Source: Williamsia phyllosphaerae (GTDB taxonomy: Bacteria; Actinomycetota; Actinomycetes; Mycobacteriales; Mycobacteriaceae). Taken from it: a stretch of DNA of 64,000 nt. Below, piece after piece: positions 43,148 to 52,108 of this stretch. The translations under genes were made by a program, and so were the position numbers. The stretch is taken from assembly GCF_014635305.1 (NCBI RefSeq), contig NZ_BMCS01000001.1, forward strand, positions 1,674,001 through 1,738,000, given 5' to 3'. The notes under the pieces are model-generated. The model made no database searches. It saw only the letters and a program-made list of their open reading frames with translations, and was not told where the DNA came from. Position 1 is the stretch's first letter. Each line of letters opens with the position of its first letter.

Positions 43148-43660
43148 TCAGCCGCGTGAGGGCTCGGCGACCTCGTCGGGGTGCTCCTTGAGGCGCTCGA
43201 TGGCCTCCTCGGCGACCTTCTCGGCCTCGGCCTTGCCGGTCCAGCCACCGGCGGTGACGTCCTTGCCCGGCTCGAGGTCCTTGTAGTGCTCGAAGAAGTG
43301 GGCGATCGCGTCGAGCTCGAACTTCGAGACGTCGCCGATGTCCTGGATGTGGTCCCAGCGGACGTCCTTCGCGGGCACGCAGAGCAGCTTGTCGTCGCCA
43401 CCGGCCTCGTCGGTCATCCGGAACATGCCGACGATGCGGCCACGCACGATGACGCCGGGGAACACGGACTCGGGCAGCAGCACCATCGCGTCCAGCGGGT
43501 CGCCGTCCTCACCGAGCGTGTTGTCGATGAAGCCGTAATCGGCCGGGTAGCCGAACGCCGTGTAGAGGTAGCGGTCCAGGTAGACCTTGCCGGTCTCGTG
43601 ATCGACCTCGTACTTGTTGCGCTGGCCCTTGGGGATCTCGATGGTGACGTCGAACTCCAC
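43148..43660 (-). CDS. ppa: Inorganic pyrophosphatase
   Basis: The 170-residue family I pyrophosphatase has [39 protein letters not shown] with the metal-binding Asp residues, and [12 protein letters not shown]. It hydrolyses PPi and drives biosynthesis. The GTG start 43658-43660 has AAGGAGGA upstream. It is divergent from dacB, as Rv3628 is from Rv3627c. The C-terminal tail is acidic and mobile. Confidence 0.94.
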   Translation of the reverse strand: MEFDVTIEIPKGQRNKYEVDHETGKVYLDRYLYTAFGYPADYGFIDNTLGEDGDPLDAMVLLPESVFPGVIVRGRIVGMFRMTDEAGGDDKLLCVPAKDVRWDHIQDIGDVSKFELDAIAHFFEHYKDLEPGKDVTAGGWTGKAEAEKVAEEAIERLKEHPDEVAEPSRG

Positions 43661-43805
43661 GACTGCGTCCTCCTTGCTGGTGGGGAAGCGGCCGATCGCT
43701 CGGCCACCAGGTTCTCGAAACGAGTCAACGATACTGTTGGTTGACGGTGCGCCGACCGCGGGCGGTGCGATACGAGACGACGAGTGAAGTTCGAAGGGGA
43801 GCCGC

Positions 43806-45191
43806 GTGAACGCACGACGGGTCAGGCGCGTGAGCGTGTGGTGGACCGTTGTCCCCGTGCTGGCGATCGTGGTGGTCGCCGCCGTCCTCGTCGTCGTGGC
43901 CCTGGCCGTCGACACCGGCGGTTCCTCGACCGCGTCGAACGCCCCGGTCCGGCCCCCGCTGGTCTCGGCCGATCCGGCGGTTCGAGCGGTCGCCGCGGAC
44001 GCCCCCGAGCCCACGGCGGCCGGGATCAGCGCGCAGATCGCCGCCGCGGTGCGCAACCCGGCGCTCGGTGAGCTGACCGGCGAGATCTCCGACGCGATCA
44101 CCGGGCAGACCCTCTGGTCGCGATCACCCGATCGCGCGATGGTCCCGGCCTCGACCACCAAGGTCCTCACCGGCGCCGCCGCCCTGCTCACGCTGCCGCT
44201 GGACAAGCGGATCACGACCACCGTCGTCGCAGGACAGAGTGGTCAGGTCGTACTCGTCGGCGCGGGCGACCCGACCCTCTCGTCGCAACCGTCGGGCACC
44301 GACACCTTCTTCACCGACGCCGCGCGCATCTCCGACCTCGCCGAGCAGATCAAACGCACCGGCACCGCCGTCACGTCGGTGGCCGTGGACACGTCGCTCT
44401 ACACCGGACCGTCGCTCGCGCCGAGCTGGGAGGTGGCCGACATCGCCGGCGGCAGCATCGCCCCCATCCAGTCGGTGATGACCGACTCGGGTCGCATCAA
44501 CCCCTCCGAGCTGTACTCGCCGCGCACCCCGACCCCGGCGATGGCCGCGGCGACCGCACTCGCCGTCGATCTCGGGGTGCCCGCCGACACGGTCACCACC
44601 GCCACGGCCACCCCCAACGCCCGCGTGCTCGCCTCCGTCCGGTCGGCGCCGTTGGAGACGCGCCTGCGCGACATGCTCGGCGACAGCGACGACGTCCTGG
44701 CCGAGACGATGGCCATCGAGGTCGCGCAGGCGACCGGTGGACAGTCCAGCCTCGACGGTGGCGTCGCCGCGGTCACCTCGGTGCTGGCGTCGGCCGGCGC
44801 GAGTATGAACGGCGTCGCGCTCAAGGACACCAACGGACTCTCGGTCGACGACCGCATCCCGGCGTCGACCCTCGACGGCGTCCTGCGCGCCGCGGCGGGC
44901 GCGGGTGACGCCAAGCTGCGACCGCTGCTGGAGATGCTGCCCATCTCCGGGGCGACGGGCACCCTGGCCGACCGGTTCGCCACCGCGGGTTCGGGCGGGG
45001 TGTCGGGCGCCGGATGGATCCGCGCCAAGACCGGAACCCTCACCGGCGTCAACACTCTCGCCGGGATCGTGCAGACGAAGGAGAACCGTGTGCTCACGTT
45101 CGCGATGATGTCGAACGGCACCGACCCGAACGCCGCCCGCCCCGCGCTCGACGCGCTGGTGACGGCGTTGCGCGGCTGCGGGTGCCGATGA
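43806..45191 (+). CDS. dacB: D-alanyl-D-alanine carboxypeptidase/endopeptidase (DacB, PBP4 type)
   Basis: The 461-residue exported penicillin-binding protein has an N-terminal membrane helix ([20 protein letters not shown]). The catalytic motifs are Ser116-Thr-Thr-Lys119 (PASTTKVL), the SxN position Ser294-Asp-Asp296 (GDSDDVLAE) where Asn is normally expected, and Lys408-Thr-Gly (AKTGTL). It trims peptidoglycan cross-links outside the membrane. It is coupled by ATGA to the metalloprotease gene. Order and neighbours match Rv3627c. Confidence 0.89.
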   Translation: MNARRVRRVSVWWTVVPVLAIVVVAAVLVVVALAVDTGGSSTASNAPVRPPLVSADPAVRAVAADAPEPTAAGISAQIAAAVRNPALGELTGEISDAITGQTLWSRSPDRAMVPASTTKVLTGAAALLTLPLDKRITTTVVAGQSGQVVLVGAGDPTLSSQPSGTDTFFTDAARISDLAEQIKRTGTAVTSVAVDTSLYTGPSLAPSWEVADIAGGSIAPIQSVMTDSGRINPSELYSPRTPTPAMAAATALAVDLGVPADTVTTATATPNARVLASVRSAPLETRLRDMLGDSDDVLAETMAIEVAQATGGQSSLDGGVAAVTSVLASAGASMNGVALKDTNGLSVDDRIPASTLDGVLRAAAGAGDAKLRPLLEMLPISGATGTLADRFATAGSGGVSGAGWIRAKTGTLTGVNTLAGIVQTKENRVLTFAMMSNGTDPNAARPALDALVTALRGCGCR

Positions 45192-46234
45192 GCGCCGACG
45201 ATCCGACACCTCCGGGCGCCCGCATCGACTGGTCGCTCGCGGCCTCGGTGGGCCGACGGGTCGCCCGACCGGGCCCGCTCACCACGACCTACACCCTCGA
45301 CGCCGCGCGGGCCGAGCTCGCGGCCTCGGCCGCGGCGGCCGAGGCCCCCGTCCGCGCCGTCACCGGTCTCGCCGACGGGCTGCCCGTCCCCGCGGCCAAA
45401 GTCCTCGAGCGCGGCGAGTGGATCGGCGCTGCGGCGCAGTCGATGTCGGCCATGCTCGGCGGCGGTGACCCCACAGTCAAGCCCGGGATCGCCGGCCGGA
45501 TCAGCGGGGTACAGGCCGGCGGGCTGCTCGCGTTCATGTCCGGCGCGATCCTCGGTCAGTACGACCCGTTCACCACCGATCCGGACACCGGCTCCGACGG
45601 GGTGCTGATGTTGGTGACGCCCAACATCATCGCGGTCGAGCGGTCGCTGAAGGTGGTGCCGTCGGATTTCCGGCTCTGGGTCTGCCTGCACGAGGTCACC
45701 CACCGCGTCCAGTTCTCCGCCAACCCGTGGCTGCGTGGCTACATGCTCGACAACATCGCGCAGCTCAGCGAGGACACCGGGGAGTCGAGTGCAGAACTGG
45801 TCAACCGCATCTCGTCGGCGCTGCGATCGGGAAAGCCCCGCGAGAAGGGCGTGATGGGTGCGATGCAACTGCTGCAGACGCCCGAGCAGTACGACGCGTT
45901 CTCGCGCCTGATGATGCTGGGCACCCTGCTCGAGGGCCACGCCGACCACGTGATGGACGCGGTCGGGCCCGAGCAGGTCCCGACCGTCCAGACCATCCGG
46001 GCCGCCTTCGACGCCCGCCGCACCCGCCCACAGAACCCGGTTCAGCGCATCATCCGGTCGCTGATCGGGATGGATGCCAAACTCGCCCAGTACATCCGGG
46101 GCAAGGCGTTCACCGACGAGGTCGTCGCCACCGTGGGCATGACGCGTTTCAACGCGATCTGGTCCGGGCCCGACACGATGCCGCGGCCCGAGGAGATCGA
46201 CGAGCCGCGTCGATGGATCGACCGCGTCCTGTAG
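45188..46234 (+). CDS. Zinc-dependent metalloprotease (Rv3626c-like, F420-associated type)
   Basis: The 348-residue soluble protein carries the zincin motif His168-Glu-Val-Thr-His172 (LHEVTHRVQF), with a downstream Glu in EGHADHVMDA as a likely third ligand. It belongs to the group once named as coenzyme F420 biosynthesis-associated. The function is unknown. It is translationally coupled to dacB upstream and three bases from tilS downstream. Confidence 0.86.
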   Translation: MSADDPTPPGARIDWSLAASVGRRVARPGPLTTTYTLDAARAELAASAAAAEAPVRAVTGLADGLPVPAAKVLERGEWIGAAAQSMSAMLGGGDPTVKPGIAGRISGVQAGGLLAFMSGAILGQYDPFTTDPDTGSDGVLMLVTPNIIAVERSLKVVPSDFRLWVCLHEVTHRVQFSANPWLRGYMLDNIAQLSEDTGESSAELVNRISSALRSGKPREKGVMGAMQLLQTPEQYDAFSRLMMLGTLLEGHADHVMDAVGPEQVPTVQTIRAAFDARRTRPQNPVQRIIRSLIGMDAKLAQYIRGKAFTDEVVATVGMTRFNAIWSGPDTMPRPEEIDEPRRWIDRVL

Positions 46235-46236
46235 GC

Positions 46237-47208
46237 ATGGCCGACCCGGGACGCGCCGGCGACCGAACCGCCGAGATCGCCCGCGCCGTGGGCACATTCG
46301 CCGATCTCCATCTCGACGGCCCGGAGGTCTGTGTCGGTCTGTCCGGCGGCGCCGACTCACTCGCCCTCACCGCGGGTGCGGTCCACGCCGGGTTGTCGGT
46401 GACCGCGATCGTCGTCGATCACGGGCTGCAGCACGGTTCCGATGAGGTGGCCCGGATTGCGGCGGCCCACGCCATCGCGGTCGGCGCGTCCGCGGCGGTG
46501 GTGCGCGTCGACGTCGGCGCCGGTGGCGGACCCGAGGGAGCCGCGCGGCGGGCGCGCTACGACGCCCTGGACTCCGCACGCCGCGGCCGACCGGTTCTGC
46601 TCGCCCACACCCTCGACGACCAGGCCGAGACCGTGTTGCTCGGCCTGGCCCGCGGCTCGGGCCCGCGCTCGATCGCCGGCATGGTCGCGTGGGCGGAGCC
46701 CTGGGGACGACCGCTGCTCGACCTGCGGCGGTCGACGACGGTCGCCGCCTGTGCCGAACTCGGTGTATCGCCCTACGTCGACCCGCACAACAGCGACCCT
46801 CGGTTCACCCGCTCCCGGTTGCGCACGGAGGTGCTGCCGCTGCTCGAGGACATCCTGCAGGGCGGGGTCGCGGCGGCCCTGGCGCGCACCGCGACGCAGC
46901 TGCGCGCGGACTCCGATGCCCTGGACGGTCTCGCGGACCAGGCCTGCGCCGCGGCAGGCCGTGGCGCAGGGCTGTCGGTGGGCGCGCTCGCCGACACCCC
47001 GCCGGCGATCCGACGGCGAGTGCTGCGGCAGTGGGTGATCAAGAACGGGGCCACCGAGCCGACCGAACCCCTGATCCGCGCCCTCGACGCGCTGGCGGTC
47101 ACGCCGGGCTCGCGCGCCCGCGTCGCGATCGGGGGTGATGATGGCCATCGATCGGTCGTGGTTCGTGACGGCGGCCACCTCGCAGTGGTGTCCGACCCGC
47201 GCGGTTGA
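46237..47208 (+). CDS. tilS: tRNA(Ile)-lysidine synthase
   Basis: The 323-residue protein has the PP-loop Ser36-Gly-Gly-Ala-Asp-Ser (GLSGGADSLAL), followed by VDHGLQ and LLAHTLDDQAETVLLGLARGSG. The C-terminal domain is short, as in actinobacteria. It makes lysidine at C34 of tRNA-Ile(CAU), using ATP and lysine. The start ATG lies two bases after the metalloprotease stop. It is essential in known bacteria. Confidence 0.92.
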   Translation: MADPGRAGDRTAEIARAVGTFADLHLDGPEVCVGLSGGADSLALTAGAVHAGLSVTAIVVDHGLQHGSDEVARIAAAHAIAVGASAAVVRVDVGAGGGPEGAARRARYDALDSARRGRPVLLAHTLDDQAETVLLGLARGSGPRSIAGMVAWAEPWGRPLLDLRRSTTVAACAELGVSPYVDPHNSDPRFTRSRLRTEVLPLLEDILQGGVAAALARTATQLRADSDALDGLADQACAAAGRGAGLSVGALADTPPAIRRRVLRQWVIKNGATEPTEPLIRALDALAVTPGSRARVAIGGDDGHRSVVVRDGGHLAVVSDPRG

Positions 47209-47262
47209 GGCGACGCCGACGACCCGATAACTGCACCGACAACGGCGACCCGACAACGACAA

Positions 47263-47293
47263 ACGGCGCCGACCCCGGGAGGGTCGACGCCGT
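47263..47293. terminator. Bidirectional terminator hairpin
   Basis: ACGGCG (47263-47268) pairs with CGCCGT (47288-47293) and CGACCC (47270-47275) with GGGTCG (47281-47286) around CGGGA. It lies between the convergent tilS and secreted-protein genes. Confidence 0.75.
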
Positions 47294-47312
47294 TCGTGTG
47301 GTCGGGTGGTGG

Positions 47313-47780
47313 CTACCGGGCCGGAGCCACCGGGATGGTGATCGACCTCGGAGGTGTGAACGGCGAGTTGATCGTCCTGAAGTACTGATCGACCGCGCCG
47401 GCCAGCGTCGGGCCGCCCGCGGCGATGGTGCCCACGACGCCGCCGAAGCCGGCGCCGGTGACGACGCCCGGGACGCACCCGACCGCAGGGATGATGATGC
47501 CGCCGATGATGCAACCGGCCACAGCTCCGATCCCGGTGCCGGCGAGCGCACCGATGGACACGGCCGTACCCACGTTCGCGCCCAACGTGTTGAGCGCCTG
47601 CTGGTCGCGCTCTGCGCGGGTCAGCGGCTGGTCGACCAGGACCCGTCCGGGCGCCTGAGCGGCGGCAGAGGGCTTGGTGGGGGTGGCCGGGGCGGCCGAG
47701 GCCTCGCCGGCGGCCGCGACGATTCCTGCGGTGCAGGCGATCGTGGCCACCGCAGAGACGAATGCTTTGCGTAGGTTCAT
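47313..47780 (-). CDS. Secreted glycine-rich protein, unknown
   Basis: The 155-residue protein has a Sec signal (KAFVSAVATIACTAGIVAAA, with ASA-A cleavage) and a Pro-rich stretch. It then has a long Gly/Ala/Ile region (GTAVSIGALAGTGIGAVAGC, IIGGIIIPAVGC) that looks like a glycine-zipper membrane segment, and it contains a few Cys. Similar proteins occur in Gordonia and Rhodococcus from memory. It is on the opposite strand to the conserved tilS-hpt run and interrupts it. Confidence 0.7.
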   Translation of the reverse strand: MNLRKAFVSAVATIACTAGIVAAAGEASAAPATPTKPSAAAQAPGRVLVDQPLTRAERDQQALNTLGANVGTAVSIGALAGTGIGAVAGCIIGGIIIPAVGCVPGVVTGAGFGGVVGTIAAGGPTLAGAVDQYFRTINSPFTPPRSITIPVAPAR

Positions 47781-48195
47781 TCGGATATTCCATTCACTTC
47801 GTAGAGCTATCCGGAATCAGCGCACCCCCCGTGACGGTCATCTGATCGATCGACAATTGTTTCTGTCGATCGGCAACGACTCCCCGTCGTTGCCGTGATT
47901 AACCGTCTCGTGCATTCGTCCGGGTAGTAGGGGCAAAGTGATATTAGCGTTATGAAATCGGGGTTTGGTGGCGATCTCTACAAATTCTCGTGATTGTTTT
48001 GTGATGTATTCGTCATCTGCAGGTTGCGGCGGATGCGGCCGGCAAAGCGCCCAGCTGCACACGTCATCGACGCCCCGTCCTACGGCGGCGGTGGCCTCGG
48101 CCGAACGCCCGCTCTTCGCGCACGCGGCGTCGCATGGCAAGCTGCTAACACACCGGCGGGCGCGAGGCTTGTCCATTCGCGAAAGGGCTTCACGG
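47781..48195. other. AT-richer gene-free stretch with two stem-loops
   Basis: This 415-base gap between the divergent secreted-protein and hpt genes contains no supported coding region. Near its left side CGATCGACA (47847-47855) pairs with TGTCGATCG (47864-47872) and GGCAACGAC (47872-47880) with GTCGTTGCC (47886-47894), two perfect 9-bp stem-loops side by side. Bases about 47895-48020 are clearly AT-richer than their surroundings. Promoters for both genes probably lie here, but no clear -35/-10 pair was found. Confidence 0.6.
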
Positions 48196-48777
48196 GTGAC
48201 CGAGAACGGTGATCTACTCCCAGCGCATCCCTACGGCGACGACATCGAGGCGGTTGTCGTCACCGAGGCGCAGATCAAGCAGCGCACACACGAACTGGCC
48301 CAGACGGTCGGCGCGCGGTACGCGGGCATCGACGAGGACCTGATCCTCATCGGCGTGCTCAAGGGTGCGGTCATGTTCATGACCGATTTCGCCCGTGCGC
48401 TGCCGATTCCCACCCAGCTCGAGTTCATGGCGGTCAGCTCCTACGGGTCGGCGACCTCGTCGTCCGGTGTCGTCCGGATCCTGAAGGATCTCGACCGCGA
48501 CATCGCCGGCCGCGACGTGTTGATCGTCGAGGACATCATCGATTCCGGGTTGACCCTGTCGTGGTTGATGAAGAACCTCAGCTCGCGTCAGCCGAAATCC
48601 ATCGCGGTCTGCACCTTGCTGCGCAAGCCCGATGCCGTGCGCACGCAGGTCGAGGTCGCCGACATCGGATTCGACATCCCCAACGAATTCGTCGTCGGAT
48701 ACGGACTCGACTATGCCGAGCGGTATCGCGACCTGCCGTACATCGGCCGTCTGGACCCGCAGGTGTACACCGGATGA
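48196..48777 (+). CDS. hpt: Hypoxanthine phosphoribosyltransferase
   Basis: The 193-residue protein starts at GTG 48196. The PRPP loop [18 protein letters not shown], the [16 protein letters not shown] segment and the C-terminal [27 protein letters not shown] are diagnostic of hpt. It salvages hypoxanthine or guanine. It is coupled to the amidase gene by ATGA. A longer upstream frame was rejected because it lacks any family similarity. Confidence 0.93.
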   Translation: MTENGDLLPAHPYGDDIEAVVVTEAQIKQRTHELAQTVGARYAGIDEDLILIGVLKGAVMFMTDFARALPIPTQLEFMAVSSYGSATSSSGVVRILKDLDRDIAGRDVLIVEDIIDSGLTLSWLMKNLSSRQPKSIAVCTLLRKPDAVRTQVEVADIGFDIPNEFVVGYGLDYAERYRDLPYIGRLDPQVYTG

Positions 48778-50150
48778 GCACCGCGATCGAGCTCGCCGCC
48801 GATGTCGCGGCGGGACGCATCACCCCGCAACAGACGGTCGACGACGCCATCGATCGGATTATCGAACGCGATCGCGGTATCGGCGCGTTCGTGACCGTCC
48901 GTGCGCGGCACGCCCGCGCCGAGGCCGCCGAACTCGCGACCCGCACCGACCTCGCGACCCTGCCGCTGGCCGGCGTCCCGATCGCCATCAAGGACAACGT
49001 CGCGGTCAGTGGCGAGCCCATGCGGATCGGATCGCTCGCCACCCCTGACGCGCCGCAACCCACCGACCACGTTCTTGTCGCCCGACTGCGCGCGGCCGGC
49101 GCGATCGTCGTCGGCATCACCGCGGTTCCCGAGCTCTGCCTGTTCGGTGCGACCGACTCCCCGGACACCGTCACCCGCAATCCGTGGAACCGCGACCTCA
49201 CCCCCGGCGGATCGTCGGGTGGCTCGGCCGCCGCTGTCGCCAGCGGACAGGTCCCGATCGCCCACGGCAACGACGGACTCGGTTCCATCCGGATCCCCGC
49301 CGCAGACTGCGGTCTGTTCGGCATCAAGCCCGGACCCGGCCTCGTGCCCCCGCAGCCCGGCGGCAACGGTTGGTACGGGATGGCCGAGAACGGCCCGCTG
49401 GCCACCACCGTCGCCGACGCCGCGCTGATGCTCGCCGTCATGGCCGACGACATGTCCCTCGCCGAGGCGGGCGCGGGCACCGACCAGACGCCGGTACGCA
49501 TCGCACTCGCCGACAATTTCCCGCTCGCGATCGGTTCCACCGACCGGCACTGGGCCGCGGCGTTGTCGCAAGCCGGCCAGGTGCTGACCGGGATCGGTCA
49601 CCAGGTGACCACCAGTCCGCTGCCGTACCCGACGAACCCGGCGCCGTTGCTGTTGCGATGGGTCGGCGGAGCCGCCGCCGACGTCGACGACATCGCCGCC
49701 CACGGTGGCGACATCTCGCGGCTGCAGAAGCGCAGTCGCCGACACGTCGCGATCGGACGCCAGGTCAACCGGCGCGGACTCGTGCGGGACTCCCAGAAGA
49801 CGGCGCTGATCGCCTCGGTCGAGCGCTACCTCGAGTCGGTCGGTGCCGAGCTGATCATGACGCCGACGCTCGCCCGCCCGCCGATCCGCGCCGCACGGTG
49901 GAGCGAGCGCAGCTGGGCCGCGAACATGCTGGCCAACGTCTCCTACGCCCCGTTCGCGGGGTTGTTCAACGTCCTCGGGTGGCCGGCGATGTCGGTGCCG
50001 TTCGGGGTGCACCCGATCTCGGGCACCCCGATGGCCGTGCACCTCGTGGGCCGTCCGGGCAGCGAGGCCGTGCTCCTCGGTGTCGCGGCCCAACTCGAGA
50101 GTGCCCACCCGTGGCCGCGTGTGGCCCCGGGTTTCGACACGCAGGCGTGA
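48774..50150 (+). CDS. Amidase (amidase signature family)
   Basis: The 458-residue enzyme has the amidase signature: catalytic Lys in [13 protein letters not shown], the Ser-cis-Ser/Ser region [20 protein letters not shown] and [21 protein letters not shown]. It hydrolyses an amide whose identity is not clear from sequence. The start ATG overlaps hpt and its stop overlaps bluB (GTGA), so all three are one operon. Related genes next to hpt are not part of the M. tuberculosis order. Confidence 0.88.
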   Translation: MSTAIELAADVAAGRITPQQTVDDAIDRIIERDRGIGAFVTVRARHARAEAAELATRTDLATLPLAGVPIAIKDNVAVSGEPMRIGSLATPDAPQPTDHVLVARLRAAGAIVVGITAVPELCLFGATDSPDTVTRNPWNRDLTPGGSSGGSAAAVASGQVPIAHGNDGLGSIRIPAADCGLFGIKPGPGLVPPQPGGNGWYGMAENGPLATTVADAALMLAVMADDMSLAEAGAGTDQTPVRIALADNFPLAIGSTDRHWAAALSQAGQVLTGIGHQVTTSPLPYPTNPAPLLLRWVGGAAADVDDIAAHGGDISRLQKRSRRHVAIGRQVNRRGLVRDSQKTALIASVERYLESVGAELIMTPTLARPPIRAARWSERSWAANMLANVSYAPFAGLFNVLGWPAMSVPFGVHPISGTPMAVHLVGRPGSEAVLLGVAAQLESAHPWPRVAPGFDTQA

Positions 50151-50797
50151 GCACCGCGGCCTTCCCGCCCGCCGACCGCGATGCGGTCTACCGGGCGATC
50201 GCCGAGCGTCGCGACATGCGCCACTTCGCGGGCGGTCGCGTCCCCGACGACGTCCTGGCCCGTCTCCTCGGCGCCGCGCACCACGCGCCGAGCGTTGGCC
50301 TCATGCAGCCGTGGCGGTTCCTGCGCATCGTCGACCCGGCCGTGCGCAGCAGCATCCACGACCTCGTCGACACCGAGCGCCGGGCCACCGCCGGGGCCCT
50401 CGGCGAACGCGCTGACGAGTTCATGACCCTCAAGGTCGAGGGCATCCTCGAATGCGCCGAGCTGCTCGTCGTCGCCCTCGGCGACCATCGCGAGCGACAC
50501 GTCTTCGGACGCCGCACAATGCCGCGGATGGATCTTGCCTCGGTGTCGTGTGCGATCCAGAACCTGTGGCTGGCCGCGCGCGCCGAGGGCTACGGGATGG
50601 GGTGGGTGTCGCTGTTCGATCCCGTCGCGCTCGCCGACCTCCTCGGCATCCCCGACGGCGCCGAACCGGTGGCCGTGCTGTGCCTGGGTCCGGTGCCCGA
50701 GTTCTACACCCAGCCGATGCTGGTCGAGACCGGTTGGGCGCAGGAGCGTCCGCTGTCGGAACTCATCTGCACCGACCGGTGGGACGATTTGCGCTGA
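50147..50797 (+). CDS. bluB: 5,6-dimethylbenzimidazole synthase (BluB-type nitroreductase)
   Basis: The 216-residue flavoprotein fits BluB: ERRDMRHFAGGRVPDDVL, the family-typical APSVGLMQPWRFL, DLASVSCAIQNLWLAARAEGYGMGWVS and LCLGPVPEFYTQPMLVETGWA. It converts FMNH2 to dimethylbenzimidazole for cobalamin. A nitroreductase of other function is less likely given the lid motif. It is coupled to the amidase by GTGA. No cobalamin gene is near. Confidence 0.87.
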   Translation: MSTAAFPPADRDAVYRAIAERRDMRHFAGGRVPDDVLARLLGAAHHAPSVGLMQPWRFLRIVDPAVRSSIHDLVDTERRATAGALGERADEFMTLKVEGILECAELLVVALGDHRERHVFGRRTMPRMDLASVSCAIQNLWLAARAEGYGMGWVSLFDPVALADLLGIPDGAEPVAVLCLGPVPEFYTQPMLVETGWAQERPLSELICTDRWDDLR

Positions 50798-50828
50798 CGA
50801 TGTCCGATTCGCCTGGCATCATCGCGAC

Positions 50829-51218
50829 ATGATCGATCATTTCGGTGTCCAGTCGGCCGACGTCGAGGCCTCTGCGTCCTGGTACCTGCGGGTGTTCGCC
50901 CCGCTCGGGTTCAGCGAGGCCGTGCGGATCCCGACCCCCGACGGACCGGTCATCGGATTCGCCACCGACGGACCGCCCGCGTTCTGGTTGGCCCCGTTGG
51001 CCCCACCCGCCGACCCGGCGGTCGGCGCGCGAGAGAACCACTTCGCGTTCGTCGCGGCGGACCGGTCGGTGGTCGACGAGGTACATGCCGCCGCCGAGGC
51101 GGCCGGTGCCGAGGTGCTGCACGCTCCACGGGAATGGCCCGAGTACCACCCCGGCTACTACGCGGTGTTCCTCCGAGATCCGAACGGACACAACGTCGAG
51201 GCCGTCTGCCACGGGTGA
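50829..51218 (+). CDS. VOC-family (glyoxalase-like) protein
   Basis: The 129-residue protein is a single VOC module pair with His4 in MIDHFGVQSADV, His in RENHFAFVAADR, and the end YYAVFLRDPNGHNVEAVCHG where Glu is a likely ligand. The start ATG follows a weak site; it lies 31 bases after bluB. The substrate is unknown. Confidence 0.84.
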   Translation: MIDHFGVQSADVEASASWYLRVFAPLGFSEAVRIPTPDGPVIGFATDGPPAFWLAPLAPPADPAVGARENHFAFVAADRSVVDEVHAAAEAAGAEVLHAPREWPEYHPGYYAVFLRDPNGHNVEAVCHG

Positions 51219-51235
51219 CCACCCGGCGCCGCGGA

Positions 51236-52051
51236 CTATCCGGTGGCGCCGACGGTCTCGAGCGCCGCGACATAACGGCGCGCCGAACGTGCCACGACCG
51301 CGGACGCGTCGGTCACGGGTTCGCCCCAGAATGCGGAATGCAATGTCTCGAAGCTGATCTCGGTTAGTGCGTCGGCGATCCGCCGCACCTCGTGGGCCGG
51401 GAGCGGGATCATGTTCGGGTAGCTCCACATGAACGACACCCACCGTCGGTCGGGTGTGGCAAGCGGCAGATCGCCGCTGAGCAGGGTGCCCCGTCCGTCG
51501 CTGCCGTTCTCCTGCACCAGGACCGACGAGCCCGGGAAGTGACCGCCCAGGCGAAGCAGACTCACGCCGTGGCCGAGGTCTAGTCGATCACCCTCCCACA
51601 GCCGGATGGCCGGGTCCGGGCGCATGATCCACTCGGCGTCGGCGCTCGACAGGTGGATCGGGCAGTCGAAACGATGTGCCCACTCCACCATCGTCGAGTA
51701 GTAGTGCGGGTGCGAGATCGCGATCCCGCCCACACCGCCACGCCGTTCGATCTCGACCGCGGTCTGTTCGTCGAGCAGCGCCACGCAGTCCCACAGCAGG
51801 TTGGTCTCGCCCCACGGGACCAGCAGCGCGCGCTGTCCGATGCCGACGCGGCCCCGCGGTCCGATTCCGATCAGTTCGCCCTGCGGTGCGATGTCGTTGG
51901 AGTGCTCGCGTCGCAGTTCGTCGAGGGTAGTCCACCGCTGACCGGTGTCGGGGACGTACTGACGGGGGTCCGAGCACACCGGGCACGACTCCGGCGGGCG
52001 GTCACGATCGTCGAACTGGACCGCGCAGGTGGTGCAGATGAAGAAGGTCAT
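51236..52051 (-). CDS. MBL-fold hydrolase-like protein with N-terminal rubredoxin-type zinc ribbon
   Basis: The 271-residue protein starts with CTTCAVQF and CPVCSDPR, two Cys pairs that fit a rubredoxin-like zinc ribbon. A beta-lactamase-like fold follows. The metal motif HxHxDH is changed to SHPHYYSTMVEW, so one or both metals may be missing. Later GHFPGSS, LLSGDLP and the His in LHSAFWGEP resemble the remaining ligand strands. The function is unknown. It converges on the VOC gene. Confidence 0.78.
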   Translation of the reverse strand: MTFFICTTCAVQFDDRDRPPESCPVCSDPRQYVPDTGQRWTTLDELRREHSNDIAPQGELIGIGPRGRVGIGQRALLVPWGETNLLWDCVALLDEQTAVEIERRGGVGGIAISHPHYYSTMVEWAHRFDCPIHLSSADAEWIMRPDPAIRLWEGDRLDLGHGVSLLRLGGHFPGSSVLVQENGSDGRGTLLSGDLPLATPDRRWVSFMWSYPNMIPLPAHEVRRIADALTEISFETLHSAFWGEPVTDASAVVARSARRYVAALETVGATG

Positions 52052-52108
52052 CTCAGAATCCTCGGGTGGGTCGTCGCCGGTGCATGCGTGCGTCCATCCT
52101 GTGATCGC

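Noticed and set aside
47847..47894. Double stem-loop as an intrinsic terminator
   Set aside because: No T-run follows either stem and it lies in a divergent promoter region, not after a gene.
47965..48195. Longer N-terminus for hpt
   Set aside because: The added residues come from AT-richer intergenic sequence without family similarity.
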